The notes under the pieces were generated by a model. That model saw nothing but the letters and a program-made list of their open reading frames with translations. It had not been told where the DNA came from and ran no database searches. Positions 1 to 8,640 of a DNA stretch of 64,000 bases are shown piece by piece (within the stretch, counting starts at the first letter, position 1; the number at the start of each line of letters is the position of its first letter). Source of the stretch: Parachlamydiales bacterium. GTDB lineage: Bacteria > Chlamydiota > Chlamydiia > Chlamydiales > Rhabdochlamydiaceae. A program made the position numbers and the translations under genes. Location of the stretch: contig PLXY01000008.1 of assembly GCA_003153295.1 (NCBI GenBank), forward strand, positions 1 through 64,000, written 5' to 3'.

Positions 1-2092
1 CTTCTTTAGCGAGTTTCAAAGCAGCAATTTTTTTACTAAGTTCTTGCTCTTGTTGTCTTAGGTCGGTCAGCGCAGATTCGAGTCCTGTTTTCTGTCCTTT
101 GAGCAGCTCAATAGCGTCAACTAAATTTTGTCTTTCAGCTTGTGCTTTTTTGCTTTTTTCTTCTATGGATCTTACTAAATTGTTTTCCCGTGTATTCAGT
201 CCAACAAGCTGGTTGTCAAGAGTCTGTTTCCGTTCTATTACTTGGCTGAGTTCTTCTGATGTTTTAGTGATATTTTCCTGAAGAACTTTTGCTTCAGCAT
301 CGAGCTTCTTATTGACCTCTGCTTTTGCAGAAATGGTTCGATCGAGGTCTGTTTTTTGACTTGTAAGTTTATTAACTTGGCTTTCTAGCTTTGGAAGCAA
401 TTCAGTAGTAAGATTTGTTTGTTTTAGCTCTAAACCTTCAAGAGTTGCTTTAGATGTTTGAATAAGTTTTTTATGTTCAGCTTCTACTTTATCTTTTTCT
501 TGAGTTAATCTGTTTACTTCGGTTGTTCCTTCTCTAATTTGTCTTTCTTGTTCTCCCAGGACCCTTTTTAATTCAGTTTCTTTTTGTAATGCTATTTGTA
601 TATTTTGTCCCAAAACTTGTAATTGTGATTCAAGTTCAGCAGTTGGGTTAGAGGTGCCCGTACCTGGAGCGGCAGCATCTTTGGAGGGGGAAGCTGTTTT
701 TAAGCCTTCTCGGAGTGTGGCTAAGGTGTGATCAAGACCTTCCTGTTCCGCACGTTTAGCAACAAGCTCATCCCTTAATTGTTGGAGGGTTGTTCCTGTT
801 TTTTTGGCTTCCTCGCTAATCCCCCCAAGTCTTGTTTCTTCAGCAGCTAAGGTGCTTTCGAGGGATTCTTTTTTACCTGTAAGATTTGCAACTTTCCTTT
901 CTAGCTCTGGAATATCTTTAGTAGTAAGATTCGTTTGTTTTAGTTCTAATTCGGTCAGTTTTGCTGTGGTTATTCGAATTTGTTCTTCAAGTTTTTTTAG
1001 ATTTTCAGTGTCAACACGAAGTTTTTCTTTACGATCTTCAATTTCTTTCGCAGTCGCCTCATTTTCAGCTTTCAATTTTTCTGCTGTTTCTTTGCCTGCT
1101 TTTTGAGCTTCCTTTATTGTAGGTAAGGTTTTATCGTGCCATTCTTTACATAGATTTTCGATTTCAGTTTGTTCTTTTAAAAGATCTTTATGGCTTTTAT
1201 GTAAATCTTCCAGAGCTTTCTTATCAGCGGCTAAGATGGCTTTTTGATCTTCAGTTTGTTTCTTCAAAGTATCTAATGCAGCTTGAGTTTCTTCTTTAAC
1301 TTTTTTGACGCTAGATTCCAAGACTGAGTGTTCTTGCTTTAAAAGGGCAATGTCACCGGCTAATTTTGCTTGCGATTTGCCTAAAGTATCTATTTCTGTG
1401 TTTAAGCGAACTTTTTCAGCTTGCAATTTCTCAGCATTTTGAACAGCTGGGTAGAGGGAGTTTGTCGTGTCGTTAATTTTTCCTAGTTGCTCTAATTTTA
1501 GGTCATGCTCTTGTCCAACTTTTTTAAGGTGCTCTTCCGCTGTTTTGATGTGCTCATTTAGTCCATTGAGGTTTTTTGCAAGCTCTCCTCGCTTAGCCTC
1601 TAGCTTGCCTAACAAAGCCGTCTGCCGCTCGATCAGCACTTGATTTTTTTCTTTTTCGGAAAAGGACATGTTTTCTAGGGTGCCAAAAACTGTCTCAGGT
1701 AAGAAGAGACCAGCAAGGGAGAAGAAAGGCAAAGCGATTGCTGTTTTAGTGCGGTGCAGAATATCAGCTAAATCTGTTGAGATTATTTGATATCCTTTTT
1801 CTTTCGAGCTAGTAAAGTCGACTAACCATGTAACACTATTGAGTAAAAGGTTACCCACGCCCAAGGGGATATTAATCCAAGCTCGACCTGCTGTGACTGC
1901 GAGTTTATAAGAGCCATAGAATCGGTGGTCTTTCCATGTGAGAACATTCAGAAGGTTTTCGCGAACTGTTTTTGAACTACCGGGATTGAAAAGTACTTTC
2001 AGGGCAGCAGAAGATCCAGGAGGTGGAAGTTGTCGTTGACCATTTGGTGCTAAAGGTTGGGGTTGCGGTGCTGGAACTCCTGATGCGGCCAT
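1..2092 (-). CDS. Large coiled-coil protein, C-terminus beyond window edge
   Basis: The reading frame is open from an ATG at 2092 to the window edge, about 697 codons, so the C-terminus is missing. AGGAGG at 2099-2104 sits six bases upstream of the ATG and decides the start. The first 40 residues are Pro/Ala/Gln-rich. Residues about 118-136 form one hydrophobic segment, and almost everything after about 143 is Lys/Glu/Leu/Gln-rich heptad sequence, that is, continuous coiled coil. A segment beginning LELKQTNLTT occurs twice, with near-identical DNA at about 407-435 and 929-957, so the coiled coil grew partly by internal duplication. No enzymatic motif is visible. A membrane-tethered structural or secreted inclusion-type protein is inferred from architecture only. 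A second long coiled-coil protein lies at 61324-63795. Confidence 0.85.
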   Translation of the reverse strand, partial: MAASGVPAPQPQPLAPNGQRQLPPPGSSAALKVLFNPGSSKTVRENLLNVLTWKDHRFYGSYKLAVTAGRAWINIPLGVGNLLLNSVTWLVDFTSSKEKGYQIISTDLADILHRTKTAIALPFFSLAGLFLPETVFGTLENMSFSEKEKNQVLIERQTALLGKLEAKRGELAKNLNGLNEHIKTAEEHLKKVGQEHDLKLEQLGKINDTTNSLYPAVQNAEKLQAEKVRLNTEIDTLGKSQAKLAGDIALLKQEHSVLESSVKKVKEETQAALDTLKKQTEDQKAILAADKKALEDLHKSHKDLLKEQTEIENLCKEWHDKTLPTIKEAQKAGKETAEKLKAENEATAKEIEDRKEKLRVDTENLKKLEEQIRITTAKLTELELKQTNLTTKDIPELERKVANLTGKKESLESTLAAEETRLGGISEEAKKTGTTLQQLRDELVAKRAEQEGLDHTLATLREGLKTASPSKDAAAPGTGTSNPTAELESQLQVLGQNIQIALQKETELKRVLGEQERQIREGTTEVNRLTQEKDKVEAEHKKLIQTSKATLEGLELKQTNLTTELLPKLESQVNKLTSQKTDLDRTISAKAEVNKKLDAEAKVLQENITKTSEELSQVIERKQTLDNQLVGLNTRENNLVRSIEEKSKKAQAERQNLVDAIELLKGQKTGLESALTDLRQQEQELSKKIAALKLAKE

Positions 2093-2098
2093 ATTTAA

Positions 2099-2104
2099 CC
2101 TCCT
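2099..2104 (-). promoter_or_regulatory. Ribosome binding site of the coiled-coil gene
   Basis: Perfect AGGAGG on the minus strand, six bases before the ATG at 2092. It fixes the start of the truncated coiled-coil gene. Confidence 0.8.
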
Positions 2105-2266
2105 GAAGGTTTGTGTAAAGATAATGGCCTATGATTTTAAAATTGACAGTTAAAAAAGAGCAAGACATTTCGTCTTCAAGGGCCAGATTGAATCAAATTA
2201 AGGAATTTTGACTTTTAGAAAACAACCGAATGTGAGGCTGCAGAGGAAAAGTTTAATTAATCAAAA

Positions 2267-2288
2267 GGAGGAATGTTTCCATTCCTCC
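2267..2288 (-). terminator. Intrinsic terminator of the beta-helix surface protein gene
   Basis: GGAGGAATG (2267-2275) and CATTCCTCC (2280-2288) form a perfect 9-bp stem with a 4-base loop. On the minus strand the stem is followed by TTTTGATT. It lies about 60 bases past the stop of the gene at 2350-4335. Confidence 0.8.
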
Positions 2289-2349
2289 ACGTAAGAAATT
2301 CTGTCTTGCAAGTTTAATGCCGTATTCTAAGCATTCTTCTCAACTGATG

Positions 2350-4335
2350 TTAAGGGATGTTGTATGAAACCGTCCCGACATTGCTGCTTCTGAAGTCAAT
2401 TTGCAGAAGAGTACCTGCTGTAGGTAAAACGGAGGTGTTTTCAAAGAAATAACCCGGAGATGGCGGTGTGTTTGTTGAAAAAGAGGAGTTATTTTCAAGG
2501 GTAGCCGAGAGAACACCTGCGCCTGTTTCCTTCGATAAATAAATGCCAGCAATTTGATTGATCAATCCTGGAGGTAGAGTCACTTGGTTACCTGTTATCG
2601 TAGCATTAATATTAGCATGCGTGTTTGCAAACAATGCCATTGCTGTCGGAGCATTAGATCCGGCTGGAGATGTGTTGAACTGTGAATTAAAGACGTTATC
2701 CGAAATGGAAACAGATAGATCAGAGGATTCTGTTTTGATGTCGATACCGATACTTAATCCCGAACTGGAATTTGCACCTGTGAATAGGTTATTATTAATC
2801 ACGAGTGATCCTCCGCTGTTAGCACTAAAGACCCCTGCACCGAGAGTAGAGGCTGGGCCAACGAAGATATTATTTGAAATGACGGTTCCTGTCGCTGGAG
2901 CATCGTTAATGGAAACACCGACTCCTTCACCAGGAGCTACCGTGAAAATATTTCCAGAGATCCGGCAGTTGTTTCCTCCAGCAATCCATATTGCTCCGTA
3001 ATTTTCTGATCCTGTAGCAAACGGGACTGTCTGAACAAAACTCAAGCCTGAGACAACGTTGTTATTATTAAGTACGAGCATGAGAACTGAATCAACACCT
3101 GGTACGGTAGAAAAGATAGTTGGAAGCCCTGTCGCTTGGTGCTTAACATTGACCTTTCCCCACTGAGTAGCGAATAGATAATCGTTGCCGGCTCCTAAAA
3201 ATTGCTGGCCGTTTTGAGGAGTGATTGTATTTAAGAGGTTATAAGGACCACTGCCTGGGAAAATATAAATGATGTCGTTGGGATTAGAAACAGCCATCGC
3301 TGTGTCGATTGTGGTATAAGGTGACTCGAAAGTCCCTAACGAATGGCTCGTGTTATCGACGAAGATGAAATAATAAGGCGCACCTGTGACAGGGTTGATC
3401 GCTGTGGTGCGATGTTTTTTATGATCGACGGGGATGATTTCGAATCTATCGACACGTTGAAGAGCGCGGTGGGCCATCGTCATTTGGCTAGAGCAGGTAC
3501 GGCCTTGTTTCGATTTAACTTTTTTGCGTCCTCCGAACGGCACGATGAGACTGAGTTCGCCTTGTACAACTGTACGATAGATGGTGTCGTAAGATCCGCT
3601 GAGTTGAACGCGGAGATAATCGAGAGCATTCATCATCACACGCGCTTGACCTCCCCAGGCAACTTTTCCTTCACCCTCTAACCAATAAGGTCCAGCAGCA
3701 GCATAAAAATTAAAATTCTTCTGCTCATAGAAGTGAGCGCCTGCTTCAGCGTTGACGCCTTTCAAAGCAAACTCTCGTTTGCGAACGAGCTTTAAATAAT
3801 GGTCTTCAAACTTATCAAACCGAGTTTGGTAAAAGTGGCTTTTTTTCTTGCCGACCGGAAGATAGCCATTGATGCGATAGTCCCATCTTTCTCCAAGGGT
3901 TTCAAAACCAAGACCTACTTGGTTGTAGTGAAAATGATCCGTTTTTCGGTAGTCGTAATAAGTGTTAAAGCCCCAGGTTCTTGATTTGATAAAACGAAGG
4001 CCAGCTCCTGCTGTGACTGCGGGTTCGCCATCATTAAAGACGTGAGCGCGTAGATCTAAAAAGGGAACTAAAGAGGTTTCCAAAGTTTGAGGAAGTGTGA
4101 AAAACCCTTCGATCGTGCTGTAACCTTTGTTATAGCCTATCCCCTTTGATTCGACATGGCGCATCTCGACTCGATAAGGACGTGGAGTTTTTCCGCATAA
4201 TTCCTCTGTCGATTGATTCGTCGTATATTGCTCTGTAGGAGATGTATTGGAATTTGATTGATCTTGAGTATCGGAACTGACTGCATAAAGTTGACAAAGA
4301 CTAAGTGCAGCGAAAAATATAAGTTTTTTGTTCAT
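2350..4335 (-). CDS. Outer-membrane protein: inverse-autotransporter-like barrel plus beta-helix
   Basis: A 661-aa exported protein. The ATG at 4335 begins MNKKLIFFAALSLCQLYA, a signal peptide; in-frame starts 12-27 bases further upstream would put charged residues before it. Residues about 55-280 carry the alternating aromatic/Gly pattern of an intimin/invasin-type (inverse autotransporter) barrel: repeated GLRFI, YYDYRKTDHF, GLGFETLGERWDYRINGY. After a basic linker (about 290-330) comes a Gly/Asn/Ser-rich region with repeated ISGN and VINNNLF turns, typical of a right-handed parallel beta-helix. This N-terminal barrel with C-terminal passenger order is that of inverse autotransporters. The function of the passenger is unknown; adhesion or carbohydrate binding is inference. 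It is a stand-alone gene with its own terminator at 2267-2288. Confidence 0.8.
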   Translation of the reverse strand: MNKKLIFFAALSLCQLYAVSSDTQDQSNSNTSPTEQYTTNQSTEELCGKTPRPYRVEMRHVESKGIGYNKGYSTIEGFFTLPQTLETSLVPFLDLRAHVFNDGEPAVTAGAGLRFIKSRTWGFNTYYDYRKTDHFHYNQVGLGFETLGERWDYRINGYLPVGKKKSHFYQTRFDKFEDHYLKLVRKREFALKGVNAEAGAHFYEQKNFNFYAAAGPYWLEGEGKVAWGGQARVMMNALDYLRVQLSGSYDTIYRTVVQGELSLIVPFGGRKKVKSKQGRTCSSQMTMAHRALQRVDRFEIIPVDHKKHRTTAINPVTGAPYYFIFVDNTSHSLGTFESPYTTIDTAMAVSNPNDIIYIFPGSGPYNLLNTITPQNGQQFLGAGNDYLFATQWGKVNVKHQATGLPTIFSTVPGVDSVLMLVLNNNNVVSGLSFVQTVPFATGSENYGAIWIAGGNNCRISGNIFTVAPGEGVGVSINDAPATGTVISNNIFVGPASTLGAGVFSANSGGSLVINNNLFTGANSSSGLSIGIDIKTESSDLSVSISDNVFNSQFNTSPAGSNAPTAMALFANTHANINATITGNQVTLPPGLINQIAGIYLSKETGAGVLSATLENNSSFSTNTPPSPGYFFENTSVLPTAGTLLQIDFRSSNVGTVSYNIP

Positions 4336-4413
4336 GGGTAAAAACATCCTTTTTCTACCCAATAGAATAAATAGAAGGGAATGTCAAATCTTTTTTTAGG
4401 GATCCAAAAAGAT

Positions 4414-5205
4414 CTAGAGGTGTCTTTTGAACTCTCCATCGAAATAGGATAGATGCTCGGGATGATAGGTTTGGAGCCACTGACGAAGAGGAAGCAATTC
4501 TAAAAATATCTCACGCTGCAGTCCAATTAGGTTGTTTAACTTGGCATGGGCCAGCAGAGATCCGATGTCCATCAAGATCACTTGATGATCCACCACTCCA
4601 TAGTTTCTTTCGATCACAGGATCTAAGTTGCAGATCCCTTTTTGGCATTGAGATGTGATCGTTTGAATGTACGATAAGATGAGGCCGTGGGCTTGAGAAG
4701 GGTTTTTTTCGAAGTAAGAGGTGAAGGAAGCGGCTTTTCTCTGGACGAGATATTTCGTTTGCGACCGGTCGATGGAGTGAGAGATGCCAAGCTTATCAAT
4801 AAGGATGAGATTTTTTTGGAGGGGATAGAAGACAAGCGCAGCTTCTTTGGAAAGATGTTTGAAGGCCAAGTTGCTGCTATACTCGAGATTCGAAAGCCGC
4901 TTGGCGCGCTCCTTTAAATAATCGGTCTTCCAGCACTCTAAAAAAAAGGGGAAGGGGATTTTTTCGAGCCAAGGAAGAGGTCGCCGGCGGCTGAACTTCA
5001 TGAACTTGACCACATATTGATGATCGGCAGTCTCAAAGGCGTAAAATTGTTTGCCAGCTCCGATAAAAGTCAGGGTTTCAGAAGGGCCAGGAATTGGAGG
5101 GGAGTTGTCGAGAAGCATTTTAGAAAGGGCAAAGCCTTCGGTTTGAAAGTGGCAGAATCTTTCGATGGCAACGAATAAAAGAAGTGCCAGGAAAAATCTT
5201 TTCAT
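4414..5205 (-). CDS. Membrane-anchored kinase-like paralogue 5 (last of array)
   Basis: A 263-aa protein and the last gene of a five-gene leftward operon. Its ATG overlaps the preceding stop by 4 bp (ATGA). It begins with a signal anchor, MKRFFLALLLFVAIERF, followed by a Gly-rich loop-like GAGKQFYAF, then VVKFMKF (candidate ATP-binding Lys), LVQRKA, and DPVIERNYG...MDIG near the C-terminus. The arrangement G-x-G, K, D-x5-N, D-x-G mimics the N-lobe, catalytic loop and DFG of protein-kinase-fold enzymes. This copy is the most divergent at the end: MDIGSLLAH replaces the IDxGRF of its siblings, so it may be inactive. The kinase assignment rests on motif order only. Confidence 0.8.
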   Translation of the reverse strand: MKRFFLALLLFVAIERFCHFQTEGFALSKMLLDNSPPIPGPSETLTFIGAGKQFYAFETADHQYVVKFMKFSRRRPLPWLEKIPFPFFLECWKTDYLKERAKRLSNLEYSSNLAFKHLSKEAALVFYPLQKNLILIDKLGISHSIDRSQTKYLVQRKAASFTSYFEKNPSQAHGLILSYIQTITSQCQKGICNLDPVIERNYGVVDHQVILMDIGSLLAHAKLNNLIGLQREIFLELLPLRQWLQTYHPEHLSYFDGEFKRHL

Positions 5206-5909
5206 TGAAGGAACTCAAGAAATTTGGGAGGAAGTTCTGGGGAAGCACTGCCATCTTCGACAAAGCGGCCCGGATCAATGAAAATAGGGCGATTGTCGAT
5301 CCAACCGAGATTAGCTTGGAGACGGGGATCGTGGTCGGCAATATGAGCTGAAGCTCTTTTTTTCACGAGCCGTGAAATTTGAGAAACAGTCGCAGCGGAA
5401 AAATCTGGCAGCGGTGCTGCTTTTCTCTGAAGGACGAAGTAGGTAGACGAAAGATCGATTGCATGTTCGATGCCAAGCCGGTCGACAAGTGTTGTTAAAA
5501 GGGGAGAGGCGGTAGGAGAAAGGTGGAGAGAGAGCAGTCCGGTGTCTTCGCGGAGATGGTTGAAAGCGAGTTGATAACCGTTAAGGGTTCTTTTAAGTTT
5601 GCCGAGTTTTTTCTTTTGATAGCTTGCAAGGGCGAGCCAGGGACGTGGCATATCTTTAAAAAACTTCAGGACATAGTTCTCATCGGCAGAAACAAAAACG
5701 TACGACTGTCCGCCTTGATCGCGGAGATAGAATTTTTGCTGCAGATAGAGATGGGGATCGGCGCCAGCGGAAATAAAGCCTAGATCCTGGGAGGTTTTAA
5801 GACGTGCGACGGTAAATCCCCACGTTGCTTGATCGGAAAGGAAATAAGCGAGGCCAAATAGGGCAAAGAATGTCAGAGATTTAAGGAGACAGCGCGCAGG
5901 CTTTAACAT
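5202..5909 (-). CDS. Membrane-anchored kinase-like paralogue 4
   Basis: A 235-aa protein. I take the ATG at 5909 (MLKPARCLL) because its N-terminal anchor then aligns with the siblings; an in-frame TTG at 5957 would add 16 non-conserved residues. The gene overlaps the end of the upstream paralogue by 29 bp, suggesting translational coupling. Visible motifs are QGGQSYVF (the first Gly of the loop is lost), VLKFFKD with the candidate ATP-binding Lys, FVLQRKA, and DPRLQANLG...FIDPGRF as the putative catalytic-loop Asp/Asn and metal-binding Asp. The protein is membrane-anchored with the remainder in one soluble domain. The biochemical role is unknown. Confidence 0.8.
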   Translation of the reverse strand: MLKPARCLLKSLTFFALFGLAYFLSDQATWGFTVARLKTSQDLGFISAGADPHLYLQQKFYLRDQGGQSYVFVSADENYVLKFFKDMPRPWLALASYQKKKLGKLKRTLNGYQLAFNHLREDTGLLSLHLSPTASPLLTTLVDRLGIEHAIDLSSTYFVLQRKAAPLPDFSAATVSQISRLVKKRASAHIADHDPRLQANLGWIDNRPIFIDPGRFVEDGSASPELPPKFLEFLQ

Positions 5910-6732
5910 GGGAGACCATTGGGGGGTAGTTTTTGGAAAACCAGTCTTTGAGTTCAATCAGATGGGAGGAGAGTTTCTCAGGGTGGGAAGAGTTTGAAAC
6001 GAAGTGGCCGGGATCGATTTGGATCGGAGTTCCATCGACGAATCCAAAGTTAGAATAAAAATGGACATCGTCATCGAAGATGTTTTGAGAGATCCGCTCT
6101 GAACACAGGGAGACTAAAGAAGAGATTCCTTGTTGGACTTTGTCGATATCGCCGGTCTTGATCCAGGCGGAGAACTGTTCATAGATGGGAGTGGCCCGTT
6201 TTTGGAGGATGAAAGGGGTGTTGTTGAGATCGAGAGAATGGATGACGCCCAGTTTGTCATATAAGGTGATCGAGGGGTAGGTGCTTTGAGAAGCGTGCAA
6301 ATGGAGGGAGATGAGTCCGGTTTGAGTCTGGAATTGATCAAAAGCGAGTTGATAACCTTGGAAGTCGCGGTTTCTTTTCCACGCGATTTCATGCTGCCGA
6401 TTCGGACGGAATTGTTTGACACGGTTCAAGAGGGGGACTTGCGTCACCCAGGCAGGAGGAGCAAAGTCGACATACTTGAAGAATTTAAGGACATGGTGTC
6501 CATCTTCGGAAGCAAAAACGAAGCATTGATTGCCGCAGCCGAGGTAACGGAAAGGCTGATTTAAAATCGAAAGAACGGCGGACTCGGGTTGATCGGTGAG
6601 GGGTTTCTCATGGTGGAATTGGATACGCTCCAGAAAAAAGCCATCGGTTTTTTGATGGCAGAAATGTTCAAGAGTATTAAAAGCGATGAAGAAAAGAGAG
6701 AGGTTGATGCCGCGTTTCAACCACTTATTCAT
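5881..6732 (-). CDS. Membrane-anchored kinase-like paralogue 3
   Basis: A 283-aa protein. Residues 7-23 are a membrane anchor. Residues 62-73 (RYLGCGNQCFVF) resemble a Gly-rich nucleotide loop, Lys83 in VLKFFKY fits the ATP-anchoring Lys, residues 174-180 (FILQKRA) fit a hinge, Asp222 and Asn228 fit a catalytic loop one residue longer than the usual D-x4-N, and Asp240 in IDPGHF fits DFG. Spacing between these motifs matches a compact, about 200-residue kinase fold. It overlaps the upstream paralogue by 8 bp and the downstream one by 29 bp. Retention of the Gly-loop, Lys and both Asp residues favours nucleotide binding. The substrate (protein, lipid, sugar) cannot be told. Confidence 0.8.
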   Translation of the reverse strand: MNKWLKRGINLSLFFIAFNTLEHFCHQKTDGFFLERIQFHHEKPLTDQPESAVLSILNQPFRYLGCGNQCFVFASEDGHHVLKFFKYVDFAPPAWVTQVPLLNRVKQFRPNRQHEIAWKRNRDFQGYQLAFDQFQTQTGLISLHLHASQSTYPSITLYDKLGVIHSLDLNNTPFILQKRATPIYEQFSAWIKTGDIDKVQQGISSLVSLCSERISQNIFDDDVHFYSNFGFVDGTPIQIDPGHFVSNSSHPEKLSSHLIELKDWFSKNYPPMVSHVKACALSP

Positions 6733-7609
6733 GGATCACAACTTGAAAGACTTTTTCATCGAGATGCTGGGCTAGCTCAGGATATTTATTGAGCCAGTGG
6801 CGGAGAGGTCTGACAAGGCCATAGAGTTCAGGTTTGTAATAGAGAGGTTTGGCCATGTTAGGATCGATAGCAAAGCGGCCGACATCGATTTTGATGGCGC
6901 GGTCTCCCAAGATTCCGCAGTTCGTTGCGATGTTAGGATCTTTATCGGAATATCCTTTTTTACAACGGATCACGATGAGGTCAACAACGCTGGAGATGGT
7001 CCGTTTAGCGCCTTCGAGATCGCCAGCGGCGACCTGTCTGTCGATCTTGTCATGAACGAGCTCTGCGCGTCTTTGCAGGATAAAATCGGTCTTGTCTAGG
7101 TCTATCTGATGTTCCATCTTGAACTTGTCGATGAAGGTGAGGGTCTTGTTGAGGTGGGATGTTTTATTGAGATGGACATAGACGAGGGCCGTCTCTTCAG
7201 GAAGCTGCTCGAAGCCCATTTTATAGCTGCCGTATTCAACTTGGATCTTCTTTTTCCGTTTGGCGTATTTGAGGTTGCGGTATCTTTTAATGAAGGGGAT
7301 ATAATTCAGATGTGTAGGTTCTCGAAAGTGTCTTTGTTTGAAGAATTTTAAAGCGTATTTTCCATCTTCGCTAAAGAAGACGTAAGCCTGACCACCACAG
7401 CCGAAGTAGGTGTATTTTTGGCTGAGTGCCTTGTCGACTTCTTGGGCTTCTTTTGGGACGAGGGGCCGGGTATCAAAGCGTGCATCGTAAGGACGGTCGT
7501 ACTGGACCTCTGCGAGGATGAACTTATCTGCGGTCTTGATAGAGAATTGATAGGCTCCATAACCGAGGACGCAGGAGGCTAATACATAGAACAGCGGTTT
7601 TAATTTCAT
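6725..7609 (-). CDS. Membrane-anchored kinase-like paralogue 2
   Basis: A 294-aa protein starting MKLKPLFYVLASCVLGYGAYQF, a signal anchor. The central region has YFGCGGQAYVF (Gly-rich loop), ALKFFKQ (candidate Lys), FILQRRA, and near residue 240 DPNIATNCG...IKIDVGRF. Between the Lys and the hinge is a very basic stretch (YAKRKKKIQ). Its start overlaps the stop of the first gene of the array by 4 bp, so both are probably read from one message. All kinase-like residues seen in paralogue 3 are kept. A soluble domain outside the inner membrane or facing the host is possible; the topology is not decided by the sequence. Confidence 0.8.
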   Translation of the reverse strand: MKLKPLFYVLASCVLGYGAYQFSIKTADKFILAEVQYDRPYDARFDTRPLVPKEAQEVDKALSQKYTYFGCGGQAYVFFSEDGKYALKFFKQRHFREPTHLNYIPFIKRYRNLKYAKRKKKIQVEYGSYKMGFEQLPEETALVYVHLNKTSHLNKTLTFIDKFKMEHQIDLDKTDFILQRRAELVHDKIDRQVAAGDLEGAKRTISSVVDLIVIRCKKGYSDKDPNIATNCGILGDRAIKIDVGRFAIDPNMAKPLYYKPELYGLVRPLRHWLNKYPELAQHLDEKVFQVVIHE

Positions 7610-8448
7610 AAATTGTTTATTTGGGTTTTAAGGTGGACGGCCAGCTCGGGACAGGTTTTATTTAAGTGGGAATGCAAATCATCGGTGATGCGGATGATTT
7701 CATTCTTATCAAAAGGGCGCGACTTTAAGCAGAACCGTCCCACATCGATCTGCACGGGATCTGTTCCAATGATGCCAAAGTTGGTCTCCAGATCAGGGTC
7801 TTTGTCCGAAATTCCGAGCTGGGCACGGTGGGCAAGGAGGCCGATCAGTTTGGAGAGGGATTCTTTGGCGTCTTCAATGCGGTTATTTTGAATCATCTGG
7901 TCGAGACCAGTATAGAGAAGAGAAGCTCTTTTTTGAATGAGAAATTCGTAGTTGTCGAGGGGGATCTTGTGATGAATGCCCAGTTTATCGATAAGATCTA
8001 AAGTTTGGCCGAAGTTAGAGGTTTTATTGAGGTGGAGAAAAACAAGGCCAGTTTCTTTTTTTAACTGTTCATAAGCAATTTTATAGCTTTTGAACTCCCG
8101 CTGGAGCTTCGCCTCTTTTTTTGCGACTTTGGTCCGGGCCCAGTCTAAGGGGATTTTAGAGAGCAAAAAGGGGGTTGTCAGATGATCATGTCGAAAAAAC
8201 TTTATGACATAGTGGCCATCTTGAGAGACAAAAGCAAAAGATTGGACGCCCTTTCCTAAATAAGAATAAGGTTGCTGCAGGATTTGTTTGATAGGGGCGA
8301 GGTCTTCGTGGGTTGTTTCCCATTCTGGCTGATAAGTTAAATTTGAAGTGATGCGATAGACAGTGAAGCTGCCGGTTTGGGATTTGCAGAAACGGTCGAT
8401 TGCAATAAAGCAAAGGCCGAAGAGTGTAATTTTTATGATCCATTGCAT
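7606..8448 (-). CDS. Membrane-anchored kinase-like paralogue 1 (first of array)
   Basis: A 280-aa protein and the promoter-proximal gene of the five-gene array. The ATG at 8448 (MQWIIKITLFGLCFIAIDRF) aligns with the sibling anchors; a TTG at 8490 would add 14 residues absent from them. Motifs are YLGKGVQSFAF, VIKFFRH, FLIQKRA and DPDLETNFG...QIDVGRF. The protein shares the QTG/KTG signature just after the anchor with paralogues 3 and 5. The five copies are clearly homologous yet strongly diverged, so the duplication is old and the copies have been retained. The region upstream holds a palindromic repeat (8500-8588), so the promoter lies next to or within that element. Confidence 0.8.
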   Translation of the reverse strand: MQWIIKITLFGLCFIAIDRFCKSQTGSFTVYRITSNLTYQPEWETTHEDLAPIKQILQQPYSYLGKGVQSFAFVSQDGHYVIKFFRHDHLTTPFLLSKIPLDWARTKVAKKEAKLQREFKSYKIAYEQLKKETGLVFLHLNKTSNFGQTLDLIDKLGIHHKIPLDNYEFLIQKRASLLYTGLDQMIQNNRIEDAKESLSKLIGLLAHRAQLGISDKDPDLETNFGIIGTDPVQIDVGRFCLKSRPFDKNEIIRITDDLHSHLNKTCPELAVHLKTQINNL

Positions 8449-8499
8449 AGCTGGACTTCTGAGGATACTGGAAAAATACTCCACTGTCAAAGGTTGAAG

Positions 8500-8588
8500 A
8501 TGAACCTATCCCATGAAAATGTAACATGATCTTTTCGCACTTTTAGCTCTAAATTGTAGTAAAGGCCAGTTTAGCGGGATAGGTTCAT
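8500..8588. repeat. Palindromic dispersed repeat, copy 1
   Basis: Perfect 13-bp terminal inverted repeats ATGAACCTATCCC (8500-8512) and GGGATAGGTTCAT (8576-8588) enclose 63 bp. The left internal part resembles the copy at 22027-22161 (shared CATGA-CTTT-CG and CTCTAAA blocks). No coding capacity. It sits between two divergently read genes, so it may affect their promoters. It looks like a MITE-like non-autonomous element. Confidence 0.75.
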
Positions 8589-8640
8589 AGTGGCTCTTTA
8601 AATATTTTTTAACTATATTAGCGGAAAAAATGGAGCTGCT

